Positions 37,801 through 46,721 of a DNA stretch of 64,000 nt are shown here, piece after piece (within the stretch, counting starts at the first letter, position 1; each line of letters starts with the position of its first letter). Source of the DNA: Auanema rhodensis. Lineage: Eukaryota > Nematoda > Chromadorea > Rhabditida > Rhabditidae. The notes beneath the pieces were generated by a model that saw only the letters and a list, made by a program, of their open reading frames with translations, had not been told where the DNA came from and ran no database searches. The position numbers and the translations under genes are program-made. Location: the NCBI GenBank assembly GCA_964057225.1, contig OZ059898.1, positions 10,230,001 to 10,294,000 of the forward strand. The letters run 5' to 3'.

Positions 37801-38949
37801 ATAAACATGCATGTTCGCGAATTCTTGTCAAACGATGAACAAGTAATACAGAACCTTCCTGAAGAAGACAGATATCCGAACATGACAACCAAAATACTTG
37901 GCATATCTTTTAATAAAGAACATGACTCTTTCATTATCCCAATAAAAATAACAACGACTCACACAAGTTACACCAAGAGAATTCTACTCAGTCAGCTACA
38001 CTCAATATTTGATCCCATTGGATTAGCAGCACCATTACTGTTACCTCTCAAACTTATCTTGCGAGAAATCATAAACACAAAATTATCATGGGACCAACCC
38101 ATTGAATCAGATAATATCAAACAATGGGAACAACATATTAATCACATTAACAATCAGCAATTGACCATGAAAAGATATTTTAAATTCTCTGAACATAAAA
38201 CACAGTTATGGGTCTTTGCTGACGCAAGCAACCAAGCCATGGCCGCATGTTCATATTTCCAAACAAACGAGCAGATTAGTTCTCTGCTGAACGGTAAATC
38301 CCGCATAGCACCCAAAAATAAGACCACAATTCCTCGATTAGAATTATTAGCCATCCGCTTAGCAGTACGAATGGCATTAGCTATTGTAACCATATGCCCG
38401 AAAGTGGCAAAAGTCAACATTGTAAGCGATAGCAACATCGCGCTATCATGGATTATTTCTCTAAAATCCCTCCCATTGTTCATTAAAAATCAAACCAACA
38501 TTATAAATAAACAGCTACACCAAATCAAACAAGTATGTTGCAATGTAGAATTACATCATGTACACACCTCGTACAATACTGCAGACATCGGATCCCGAGG
38601 TGCAGACATCGAGAAACTACAAGATTCCGACTGGATAAAGGGTCCACATTGGTTAACTAAACTTTCTGCTCATAACCCTCTGACATCATTCGGCTCGCCT
38701 AAGCACTCTAACAGGAATAACGCAGAATCAGAATCGGAGCATCACAATGTGGTCCACATAATTATAGACAATCTTCCAGCCGATGATATTTGGAACATTC
38801 ATGAAAACTATGATGATGTGATCAAAACAATGACAACCGTAGGAAAATTATTCAAAAAATGGTTTCTTAAAGTCCATCCTAACAACGCCAACAAGTTGCA
38901 AACAATAAAACATCTCACGTCAACAGACACGAATAAGACATCAACATAA
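34822..38949 (+). CDS. BEL/Pao Gag-protease-RT-RNase H polyprotein (1375 aa)
   Basis: The start ATG follows ACAAAA, a good eukaryotic context. Residues 1-180 are charged and partly helical. About 182-330 is a DUF1759-type Gag domain (begins SLPTFDGKPENFKSFW). Residues 387-449 hold three CCHC-like knuckles (CVFC, CWIC, CRNC). About 525-640 is a DUF1758-type aspartic protease whose active site reads D548-E549-G550, where D-S/T-G is usual. The RT spans roughly 790-1010; its first catalytic aspartate is D887 (TCDIKAAF), and the YxDD box reads Y966-V967-D968-N969. RNase H residues D1134, E1174, D1203 and D1255 are all present. The frame ends at TAA (38947-38949) just before integrase, which continues in another frame; a complete BEL pol would include it. 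It encodes capsid, nucleocapsid and replication enzymes, but the N969 and E549 changes make activity doubtful. Confidence 0.92.
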   Translation: MSLLFVNHIKQSNQFLGELLTRYEMEVKDLPGILVDCDFHTEEEEETLSCLIIRWTKVQHQFKESLKNHQDNEKKFQTFYEALDKTLRKALDEQYIAFTSDEDFEPNIKKVQNAIIELDEHIMKAERILRKLRKTLHKNESEHNSNCSTENNETENKSNDQFLEIIKSFLHIQQTSIQKPAMSLPTFDGKPENFKSFWGRFDRLVHDNEQFTTLEKVNLLCESLKGDSQIAIRGIEPSAQNYELMREALVSEFGDYSSDINSLLTQLRNLRFASNNAKSCKETFGETKALIRQIEAAGATVSREMCTAMILNKFPYHIVEDILIYPNNYHSTKEMLTAVDHKIYSFFLKEQTRNSHEQKFRNPKENVTSVAHKENSVEQRKTQTWPCVFCDSSEHRFYHCTTFETPEKRRHRIRGKAICWICFSEKHKSSECRKQKCRNCQGDHNSSLCSQGRNNVQNIQKDKETSTIKKDQALLITTEESLNKKTTDYKPESDTNQIPTEALNAPVSLNHIADTHNIEESQVILRTAMANIYNHNSKKYEQVRMLIDEGSMRSFISKDLSTMLGLPILGSQKKTFYGIGALSETHEVQDVKVIIGTSSGSLIVTKLFTKPMLTTPIRCPKLSKEDLKFIKTRKIKLANPQTNGELFTPDILIGMDRYKLFMHLNEETELPSRMRLKNSVFGHMIHGEAPLPDNTQQEVILCSTVEEITKETSHKELLTNLFELDSIGINTENANADRTIDYYEEYSKDIKIENNRIIAPFPLKNNFKNLKNNKMPAYHRFVSLWRKLLHNPEMLSHYTTTIESYLKDNIVEQIPNNHQEPLEFYMPHHGVWKPSKANPLRIVFDASAKQKDSPSLNEIIHTGRSFITYIHDIMISCRTRPILITCDIKAAFLQIQLTENHKNLCKFFWIKNKEYPISHNNIITLRFNRLPFGITASPSVLNMGIKWFLESKVDNPLAMEILNNLYVDNIILTANTTAEAITKCKETQKLFTEINMHVREFLSNDEQVIQNLPEEDRYPNMTTKILGISFNKEHDSFIIPIKITTTHTSYTKRILLSQLHSIFDPIGLAAPLLLPLKLILREIINTKLSWDQPIESDNIKQWEQHINHINNQQLTMKRYFKFSEHKTQLWVFADASNQAMAACSYFQTNEQISSLLNGKSRIAPKNKTTIPRLELLAIRLAVRMALAIVTICPKVAKVNIVSDSNIALSWIISLKSLPLFIKNQTNIINKQLHQIKQVCCNVELHHVHTSYNTADIGSRGADIEKLQDSDWIKGPHWLTKLSAHNPLTSFGSPKHSNRNNAESESEHHNVVHIIIDNLPADDIWNIHENYDDVIKTMTTVGKLFKKWFLKVHPNNANKLQTIKHLTSTDTNKTST

Positions 38950-38960
38950 TTGAAAAAATT

Positions 38961-39668
38961 TTGATCAGTAACAGCCAATCTAATATGAGCCTCGATGAGC
39001 TACAGCAAAGAAATATAAATTTAAAATTCTTCAAAGATACATGGGACATTTTTCGCGTAAGAAGTCGTTTACAAAATACTCTTCTTCCCGAAGAGACAAA
39101 AAACCCTATATTCCTTCTCAAAACAAACCCCATAGTTAAAAAACTGATCAACAAAATACACAAAGATAATAATCATCAAGGCAAAAATTTCACGCTTATT
39201 CAACTCAGACAAAAGTTCTATATACCAAAAATAACCGGAGTCATTAAGCAAACATTGAAAAACTGTGTGACATGTAAAAGATTTCAATCACATCCTTATG
39301 AATTACCAGATATGCCATCGCTACCAAAAGACAGAGCAATTCTTACAAGAGCATTCTTTTCAACAGGGTGTGATCTTATGGGCCCCTTCACCCTTCGAAA
39401 TGGGTCTAAAGTCCATATTTGTCTGTTTACATGCATGACAACTAGAGCGGTTCACTTAGAGGTAGTCACAAATCAATCCACAGTTGCCTTTATGAATGCA
39501 TTTAATAGATTTATTTCACGCAGAGGTACTCCAGAAATTATGCGCAGTGACTGCGCAGGAAACTTTATTCTGAGCTCAAAAATATTAGAAACCCTTGAAA
39601 AAACCTCGGATTACAATGAAAGAAGCATACTAAACACATTAGCTCAAAGAAAAATTAAATGGATATAG
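38961..39668 (+). pseudogene. Integrase N-terminal and catalytic region, broken by TAG
   Basis: This is the pol continuation in a different frame from RT. The frame is open from 38934, and its first ATG is at 38985. It shows the integrase zinc-binding motif H67-x4-H72 ... C102-x2-C105 and the catalytic aspartates D138 (GCDLMGPF) and D197 (RSDCAGNF); residues are counted from 38961. A TAG at 39666-39668 ends it. The third catalytic residue, E in GGCWERL (codon 39705-39707), lies in the same frame 12 codons past the stop. Integrase joins cDNA to host DNA; this copy would yield a truncated protein without the glutamate unless the stop is read through. The frame break and the stop could also be assembly errors. 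Confidence 0.85.
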
Positions 39669-39761
39669 AACACTCCGCTATCTCCTTGGAAAGGAGGTTG
39701 TTGGGAACGCTTAGTAGGTGTCACCAAATCATCCCTCAAAAAATGCTTCGTTCCTAGTCGA

Positions 39762-42740
39762 ATGTCACTAGATGATTTACACACAGCTATTGTAAAAATA
39801 GAAGCCATAATTAATACACGCCCACTCACCCATCCACACCCAGATAATTTAGATGCTTTACCCATAAGACCAATTGATTTTTTAACATCAGCAATAAAGT
39901 TTTCATTACCAGAAAACAATGATAACACTCATATATTCGATATTCACAGCGATATCCAAACGATTCAATCGACAGAACAAGCGCTAGAAGCTCTTCAGTT
40001 ATCAGAAGACTCAGCGTCTAAATTCTGGACACGTTTCCAGGAGGAGTATCTAACTAGTTTAAAAGACATTTTCAAACATAAAAACAAGAGAAAAAATCAC
40101 ACAAATCTCTTTCCTCACGAGGATGAAATAGTAATAATACAAAACGACATGTCGCCACGAGGAACATGGAAACTAGGTCGCATTATTGAAACAATTACTA
40201 GTTCAGATGGCAACATACGTTCAGCAAAAGTTGCAACAAGCAACGGAAACATAATTACTCGATCTATCAATCAGCTCTATCCACTAGAGATAAGATGCAA
40301 CACTAGCAACAACAAAATCATAGAAGACAACTCACACATAGTCCAAGAAAATAATAGCTCAACAGATAGAATACCACATACTGATACCGTATTAGACAAC
40401 ATACACTCCGATCATCCTATAGAACATACAGATGAAACAATACATGAGAACAATAACATAAATGATAGCAATCATAATTACGATATTGCATATGAATCAG
40501 ATAACTCTCAACATGATAATACATACACTCCAGAAACAGAGAATAATGAGGATGCAACAAATGATCGACCTCAAAATAAAACAAAGCTATCATCAGTAAA
40601 AACAGCAAAATATACAGAACAAGATGAGGTCACTGAGAAGGAAAATATAAAAGCCTTCCCACTAAAAATGTCCTATGCCACACACCAAAGAAAAAATAAA
40701 ATAAACCCAAAAATAGCAGCTGACATAATGAAAGCCCTTTCATTACCGATTATAATTACTTCGACGTATGCCGAAGAAATCAATAGTTGCAAGGACTCTA
40801 ACATGTTCACCACAAAACTTATAGCGAATCCTCATTGCTCCCCAGAAATGGCAACATGGACAGTGATAATAACCATTATGGCAGTTACCCTCATAGTCTC
40901 TTGTCTATGCCGCATGGGTTACAGCCAATATAGATATAAGACATGGTCCAGAAACACTCAAACCATGCTCAACATCATGAAATTAAAACATAAAACAATC
41001 TCCGAACAAGAAGATCATGAAACTGATCAAAAAATAACAGAAGACCACAATGATACGTTGCAATTAAAACAAACGAACACACAAGACGCTAATATTGTGG
41101 ATCATGAAACCTTTCAAAAGCATATTTACCCTATTTTAAACCATACGAGAAAGCCACCAAAATTCTCTCTCTTTACTAGAGGGTCGCAAACATCTTTACC
41201 ATCGTTACTGGCAATCATCTTGGCTTTATGTATTGGAAGCTGCAGTTCATGTTCCGATGTTCATGTTCAACACTTCGTTAACATACGATGCGATGACAAC
41301 TTAGCTTGTTATCACGAATACAGTCAAGATATCATATTTTCTCCCGGAACAAAACAATTATGCATTACCATAACGCATTCTAATCATGAAATTGGTCAAT
41401 TTAAAATAACTAAACTATATACTGAACATGTCTGCCAGAAGAATACTAGATACTTCACTAGACAGACAACCGTCAACATATTGAGCATATTACGATGCCG
41501 TCACCGGGGCTCGTGTGACGGAACATGTGAAACTAACTCGCTTCATAATAAAATCGAGGAACTACAACCATATACGTTCCCTTCACAATCAGGTTGCTTC
41601 ACATCGTCAGCAAGATTTTACACATGTCCTATGATTTGGACAGATCCGTGCCTTTTCTACAAAATAGAGCATATACCCGTCACTGAGGAAGTATACGAAG
41701 TCTATACTTGTGATAGTTGGTCCACCCAAACCGTATTTAATATAGAAACAACATTACTCCAGCAGAAAAATAATTACAATATCACTCTACAACCTTACAC
41801 GAAAAATCGTGAACAACTTTTCAATATAACAACGTTATCACAATCACAACCTCCTCCAGAAATGTACACAAAATTATTTTTTTCCTCCAAAGAAAACACG
41901 TACATTACGGATATACACACAAAGGGAATAATTCAATGTGGAACAGAGGAAGCCGCATTAAAACATTTTAATAACTGTACAGTATCCTCATTCTGCCCTT
42001 GCACATTCAATAGATTTGATGACATAAAATGTAGGTGTGATACCCCTACTTTTGAAAAAATGTCCAATACATCAGACATAAAATCTCCTAACCAAAACTT
42101 TAAAACTAAAGATAACACGTTATCATTCTCTACGAATTTAGACGAAAATTTAGTTACGGTCGATTCATCCCTATTCTTAAACTCAGTGATCTTCTCCAAC
42201 AATTTGCCTTGCGCACCTGCCCTGACAAAACTATCAGGTTGCTACTCCTGCGGGCAGGGTGCATTCGCAGAATTCCAATGCCTTACGGCAGAAGAAACAT
42301 GGATTTCTATCGAATGTCAAAAAGAAGTATTCATGATAAAATGCTCTCCAAAAGTAGCAATCACAAAAGTAACAATGAAAAGAGAAAATTCTCAGATTGA
42401 TGAATTATGCTACACCACATGCGACAATAAAAAAATTAAGATCATTATTAAAGGAATATTACATCACATAGCAAGCATAGATGAAATAAACGAAAGTGAC
42501 TCAAGTAAGGGTACAGAATCCAAATCCATTGACTTTGCTCCAATCTTCAAGTTAATTTTATCAAAGTTGGGAATCATATTGATAGGCGTTGCAATAACCG
42601 CCACCATAGGATATGTGGCATGTACACCCATCATGTACTGTGTAGTTTTGAATACAGTCTTAACCACACAATGGATAGCTACCAGGATATTCACACTGTG
42701 GATAAAATCAAAAGCCTTATTTCGGGATCAAAGATTTTAA
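39762..42740 (+). CDS. Integrase C-terminus fused to phlebovirus Gc-like Env (992 aa)
   Basis: The frame is open from 39669, directly after the TAG; 39762 is its first ATG. Residues 1-176 are the BEL integrase C-terminus (DUF5641-like, FWTRFQEEYL and SPRGTWKLGR). About 177-320 is an Asn/Asp/His-rich linker. M323 begins a signal-peptide-like stretch (MKALSLPIIITSTYA). Hydrophobic spans lie at about 364-383 and 478-493. A Cys-rich ectodomain starts near C494 and resembles phlebovirus glycoprotein Gc, a class II fusion protein: RCRHRGSCDGTC at about 578-589 and GCYSCGQGA at 826-834. A membrane anchor lies at about 936-958. Phlebovirus-derived env genes are established in Caenorhabditis Cer BEL elements. 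Env probably comes from spliced RNA, since no stop separates it from pol. The Gc assignment is by motif and cysteine pattern only. Confidence 0.82.
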   Translation: MSLDDLHTAIVKIEAIINTRPLTHPHPDNLDALPIRPIDFLTSAIKFSLPENNDNTHIFDIHSDIQTIQSTEQALEALQLSEDSASKFWTRFQEEYLTSLKDIFKHKNKRKNHTNLFPHEDEIVIIQNDMSPRGTWKLGRIIETITSSDGNIRSAKVATSNGNIITRSINQLYPLEIRCNTSNNKIIEDNSHIVQENNSSTDRIPHTDTVLDNIHSDHPIEHTDETIHENNNINDSNHNYDIAYESDNSQHDNTYTPETENNEDATNDRPQNKTKLSSVKTAKYTEQDEVTEKENIKAFPLKMSYATHQRKNKINPKIAADIMKALSLPIIITSTYAEEINSCKDSNMFTTKLIANPHCSPEMATWTVIITIMAVTLIVSCLCRMGYSQYRYKTWSRNTQTMLNIMKLKHKTISEQEDHETDQKITEDHNDTLQLKQTNTQDANIVDHETFQKHIYPILNHTRKPPKFSLFTRGSQTSLPSLLAIILALCIGSCSSCSDVHVQHFVNIRCDDNLACYHEYSQDIIFSPGTKQLCITITHSNHEIGQFKITKLYTEHVCQKNTRYFTRQTTVNILSILRCRHRGSCDGTCETNSLHNKIEELQPYTFPSQSGCFTSSARFYTCPMIWTDPCLFYKIEHIPVTEEVYEVYTCDSWSTQTVFNIETTLLQQKNNYNITLQPYTKNREQLFNITTLSQSQPPPEMYTKLFFSSKENTYITDIHTKGIIQCGTEEAALKHFNNCTVSSFCPCTFNRFDDIKCRCDTPTFEKMSNTSDIKSPNQNFKTKDNTLSFSTNLDENLVTVDSSLFLNSVIFSNNLPCAPALTKLSGCYSCGQGAFAEFQCLTAEETWISIECQKEVFMIKCSPKVAITKVTMKRENSQIDELCYTTCDNKKIKIIIKGILHHIASIDEINESDSSKGTESKSIDFAPIFKLILSKLGIILIGVAITATIGYVACTPIMYCVVLNTVLTTQWIATRIFTLWIKSKALFRDQRF

Positions 42741-43042
42741 AAGCATAAGAGAAGAATTTCTTGTGGAGATAAAATTTAAAATTAAAAATTGAAATAATAA
42801 TGAAACAAAAGAAAAAGAAAGCATTATGTACGAATATAACCATTGTAATAAAACAATATCATTGTTTTTCTTTCTTTTCAATTTATGGTAGTATCAAGTT
42901 TCTTTTATCCAACTCAGTTACATAACACATAACCTTTTGTACAGGCTCTAAAATTCATTGTATCTGTAACAAGATAACCTAAACACATCATTGTACAATG
43001 AACTAATAGATGTTAATCAGCGTTTAAAGTCCAGATGTGAAC
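42741..43042 (+). other. AT-rich spacer between Env and 3' ORF
   Basis: About 300 bases with no ORF. A TATATAAG word at 43046-43053, at its right edge, could serve the following ORF as a TATA box; that is only a suggestion. Confidence 0.45.
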
Positions 43043-43549
43043 ATGTATATAAGGATGCAGATCATGTCTTTCCTATATTCCATGAAAATGGAAGATATTG
43101 TCTCGAATATAATTGAGAATGCTTCCTTTGAGGAAGAGCTCAAAAAATATTCCCATCTACCTAACACTGCTGCCAATCTGAGGCAACTAATTGTGCTTGA
43201 AAAGAGGCTCTACGAGCACCTAGCTAGCGCGGTGAACCATCTATCCGAACGACTGGACAATATTCAACATTCGTTAAATCTGAAACTAGACAATTTGACC
43301 ATTCAGACTGCTCCTAAAGCTTCATGTGTATTCTGCAATAAACCGACAGCTGATGGGCACCGTACTGCGGCCTGTCCGGTTTATCCTTCCTCACCGGAAC
43401 GCACTCTCCGTCTTCATGAACTGGGGTTATGCATCAGATGTTTGAATCAAAAACATCCAGCGATATGCGAGGTATCCTGCTATAGATGTAAGGCGGATAC
43501 GCATCATGGAGTGGTTTGTGGAGATATAAAACGTAAAAGACCTTTGTAG
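43043..43549 (+). CDS. Accessory 3' ORF with Gag-like triple zinc knuckle (168 aa)
   Basis: This is a small protein encoded between Env and the 3' LTR. I chose the ATG at 43043; the ATG at 43088 has a better context (AAAATGG) and may be the real start. The N-terminal half is helical and charged (ENASFEEELKKY, LEKRLYEHLASAVNHL) and could form a coiled coil. Residues 95-159 hold three knuckles: CVFC-x7-H-x4-C, CIRC-x4-H-x3-C and CYRC-x4-H-x4-C. Their order and spacing mirror the three knuckles of this element's own Gag (CVFC, CWIC, CRNC), so it looks like a duplicated or acquired nucleocapsid domain. A nucleic-acid-binding role is inferred; I do not recognise a named family. The frame is intact with no internal stop. 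Confidence 0.75.
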   Translation: MYIRMQIMSFLYSMKMEDIVSNIIENASFEEELKKYSHLPNTAANLRQLIVLEKRLYEHLASAVNHLSERLDNIQHSLNLKLDNLTIQTAPKASCVFCNKPTADGHRTAACPVYPSSPERTLRLHELGLCIRCLNQKHPAICEVSCYRCKADTHHGVVCGDIKRKRPL

Positions 43550-43562
43550 GCCTTCTTCTCAT

Positions 43563-43578
43563 TCCCGCATTGCCGGGA
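43563..43578 (+). promoter_or_regulatory. Hairpin next to 3' LTR in place of a clear polypurine tract
   Basis: TCCCG and CGGGA form a 5-bp stem over a 6-base loop, ending one base before the LTR. The usual polypurine tract that primes plus-strand DNA is not evident; only GGGAG abuts the LTR. Confidence 0.5.
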
Positions 43579-43579
43579 G

Positions 43580-43643
43580 TGTCGCGATAAGCGAGTGAGT
43601 TTGTATAATTTTTTTATCTTCAACAATTGTTTTATTCGTTTCT

Positions 43644-43692
<49 letters not shown>

Positions 43693-43942
43693 TTCTTCTT
43701 TCTTCTAACTTCCTAAGTAATTTTTATCCGTACCACATGTTGTGTTATACATGTGGCATGACTAACTCTTTGTTTCAGGCTGACGACCGCCCACGAGAAG
43801 AGATCAGTCTTACATTTTCAACGTTCGCAGTCAGTGATTTTATTCCGTGCTTGTCTTGTTAATTCATCAATAAACCCTTTTCTACATATTCAATTTGTGT
43901 TTTACTTCCAACCATACTATACACTTGTGGTATATCGCCACA
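43580..43942 (+). repeat. 3' LTR, BEL/Pao element
   Basis: Same sequence as the 5' LTR except that the CT tract (43648-43689) has 21 units rather than 25. This one supplies the 3' end of the element's transcript. Confidence 0.95.
43869..43874 (+). promoter_or_regulatory. Polyadenylation signal AATAAA in 3' LTR
   Basis: Exact counterpart of the 5' LTR hexamer, and the one expected to direct cleavage of the full-length transcript. Confidence 0.65.
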
Positions 43943-43947
43943 ATTTA
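43943..43947. repeat. Target-site duplication, right copy (ATTTA)
   Basis: This directly follows the terminal CA of the 3' LTR. It differs from the left copy only in the last base. GATTTAAAGAG also occurs naturally elsewhere in the array (near 55902), so the mismatch may be later mutation or conversion. Confidence 0.7.
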
Positions 43948-44685
43948 AAGAGAATTGTAAGTTTTAGAAAAGAATTAAAGTTCAGCTATCTCTACTATTA
44001 ACTGATTATCGGCTAAAATAAGGTAACAGTTTTTATTAAAAGTTTCCATGATTAAGATTACACAAAGAAAAAAAATCAAAGAGAAACACTTCTTGTTTAC
44101 TTATTTGATTATAATACTTGAAATTCCAAAAACAGTAGAATAAAATAGAGAAAGCGACGAAAAAAGTTGAACGATTTGAAGAGAATTGTAAGTTTTAGAA
44201 AAGAATTAAAGTTTAGCTTTGTCTACTATTAACTGATTATCGGCTGAAATATGGTGACAGTTTTTTTTTAAAAGTTTCCATGATTAAGATTAATCAAAGA
44301 AAAAAAATCAAAGAGAAACACTTCTTGTTTACTAATTTGATTATAACACTTGAAATTCCAACAAAAGTAAAGTAAAACTGTTAAAGCGAGTAAAACTGTT
44401 GAACAATTTGAAGACAATTGTAAGTTGAAGAATAAAATTAAAGTTTAGCTCTCTCTACTATTAACTGAATGTCGGCTAAAATATGGTAACAGTTTTTATT
44501 AAAAGTTTCCAGGATTAAGATTAAACAAAGAAAAAAAATCAAAGAGAAACACTTCTTGTTTACTAATTTGATTATAACACTTGAAATTCCAACAAATGTA
44601 AAATAAAACTGTGAAAGCGGGTAAAACTGTTGAACTAAAACAGTCTTTATAAAATATAAATGATATTTTTTTATAAAATTGAAGT

Positions 44686-44756
44686 TGCATCGGCCGGGAA
44701 TCGAACCCGGGTCGCCCGCGTGGCAGGCGAGCATTCTACCACTGAACCACCGATGC
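44686..44756 (-). tRNA. tRNA-Gly-GCC: tRNA-Gly(GCC) copy 36
   Basis: Canonical sequence; first copy after the retrotransposon. Alpha-like flank (TAAAATTGAAG); 1098 bp to the next copy. Confidence 0.97.
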
Positions 44757-45783
44757 TTCGAAAATGTTAGATTGTTTCCGAAAAATTATGAAAAGTCAAG
44801 TTCTACTGATTTGAAGAGAATTGTAAGTTTTAGAAAATAATTAAAAATAAGTTCTCTCTACTATTAACTGATTGTCGGCTAAAATATGGTAACAGTTTTT
44901 ATAAAAAGTTTCCATGATTAGGATTAAACAAAAAAAAGAATTAAAAAGAAACACTTCTTGTTTACTTACTTGATTATACTACTTGAAATTCGAAAAAAAG
45001 TAAAAAACAATTGAGAAAGCGACATAAACAGTTGAACGATTTGAAGAGAATTGTAAGTTCAAGAAAAGAATTAAAGTTTAGCTTTGTCTACTATTAATTG
45101 ATTATCGGCTGAAATATGGTGACAGTTTTTTATTAAAAGTTTCCATGATTAAGATTAAACAAAGAAGAAAAAATCAAAGAGAGACACTTCTTGTTTACTT
45201 ATTTGATTATAATACTTGAAATTCCAAAAACAGTAGAATAAAATAGAGAAAGCGACGAAAAAAGTTGAACGATTTGAAGAGAATTGTAAGTTTAAGAAAA
45301 GATTTAAAGTTTAGCTTTGTCTACTATTAACTGATTATCGGCTGAAATATGGTGACAGTTTTTTATTAAAAGTTTCCATGATTAAGATTAAACAAAGAAA
45401 AAAAAATCAAAGAGAAACACTTCTTGTTTACTCATTTGATTATAACACTTGAAATTCCAACAAAAGTAAAGTAAAACTGTTAAAGCGAGTAAAACTGTTG
45501 AACGATTTCAAGACAATTGTAAGTTGAAGAAAAAAATTAAAGTTTAGCTCTCTCTACTATTAACTGAATGTCGGCTGAAATAAGGTAACAGTTTTTATTA
45601 AAAGTTTCCATGATTTAGATTAAACAAAGAAAAAAATCAAAGAGAAACACTTCTTGTTTACTAATTCGATTATAACACTTGAAAATCCAACAAAAGTAAA
45701 ATAAAACTGTGAAAGCGGGTAAAACTGTTGAACTAAAACAGTCTTTATAAAATATAAATGATATTTTTTTATAAAAGTGAAGT

Positions 45784-45854
45784 TGCATCGGCCGGGAATC
45801 GAACCCGGGTCGCACGCGTGGCAGGCGAGCATTCTACCACTGAACCACCGATGC
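45784..45854 (-). tRNA. tRNA-Gly-GCC: tRNA-Gly(GCC) copy 37, G42U variant
   Basis: Base 45814 is A instead of C, giving U42 opposite U28 in the anticodon stem where U-G is normal. The change is shared with the copies at 49482 and 51457. Alpha flank; 867 bp to the next copy. Confidence 0.87.
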
Positions 45855-46650
45855 TTCGAAAATGTTAGATTGTTTCCGAAAAATTATGAAAAGTCAAGTT
45901 CTACTGATTTGAAGAGAATTGTAAGTTTTAGAAAAGAATTAAAGTTCAGCTATCTCTACTATTAACTGATTATCGGCTAAAATAAGGTAACAGTTTTTAT
46001 TAAAAGTTTCCATGATTAAGATTACACAAAGAAAAAAAATCAAAGAGAAACACTTCTTGTTTACTTATTTGATTATAATACTTGAAATTCCAAAAACAGT
46101 AGAATAAAATAGAGAAAGCGACGAAAAAAGTTGAACGATTTGAAGAGAATTGTAAGTTTTAGAAAAGAATTAAAGTTTAGCTTTGTCTACTATTAACTGA
46201 TTATCGGCTGAAATATGGTGACAGTTTTTTTTTAAAAGTTTCCATGATTAAGATTAGTCAAAGAAAAAAAAATCAAAGAGAAACACTTCTTGTTTACTAA
46301 TTTGATTATAACACTTGAAATTACAACAAAAGTAAAGTAAAACTGTTAAAGCGAGTAAAACTGTTGAACAATTTGAAGACAATTGTAAGTTGAAGAATAA
46401 AATTAAAGTTTAGCTCTCTCTACTATTAACTGAATGTCGGCTAAAATATGGTAACAGTTTTTATTAAAAGTTTCCAGGATTAAGATTAAACAAAGAAAAA
46501 AAATCAAAGAGAAACACTTCTTGTTTACTAATTTGATTATAACACTTGAAATTCCAACAAATGTAAAATAAAACTGTGAAAGCGGGTAAAACTGTTGAAC
46601 TAAAACAGTCTTTATAAAATATAAATGATATTTTTTTATAAAAGTGAAGT

Positions 46651-46721
46651 TGCATCGGCCGGGAATCGAACCCGGGTCGCCCGCGTGGCAGGCGAGCATT
46701 CTACCACTGAACCACCGATGC
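46651..46721 (-). tRNA. tRNA-Gly-GCC: tRNA-Gly(GCC) copy 38
   Basis: Canonical sequence. Alpha flank; shares CAACAAATGTAAAAT upstream with copy 36, 1965 bp away; 866 bp to the next copy. Confidence 0.97.

Larger units (their letters stand above)
34169..43942 (+). mobile_element. BEL/Pao LTR retrotransposon with phlebovirus-like Env
   Basis: The element is 9774 bp and flanked by 371-bp and 363-bp LTRs that begin TG and end CA. Order: 5' LTR, tRNA-Gly primer site, gag-protease-RT-RNase H ORF, integrase, an Env-like region in frame with the integrase C-terminus, a separate zinc-knuckle ORF, 3' LTR. DUF1759/DUF1758-type Gag and protease, together with the RT-RNase H-integrase order, place it in BEL/Pao. 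The target-site duplication is 5 bp (ATTTG/ATTTA, one mismatch). LTR identity points to a recent insertion. A frame break near 38931-38949, a TAG at 39666 and unusual PR and RT motifs suggest it cannot move by itself. Confidence 0.93.

Noticed and set aside
37575..37934. Antisense ORFs within the retrotransposon
   Set aside because: They overlap strongly supported pol and Env coding sequence on the other strand and show no motif of their own.
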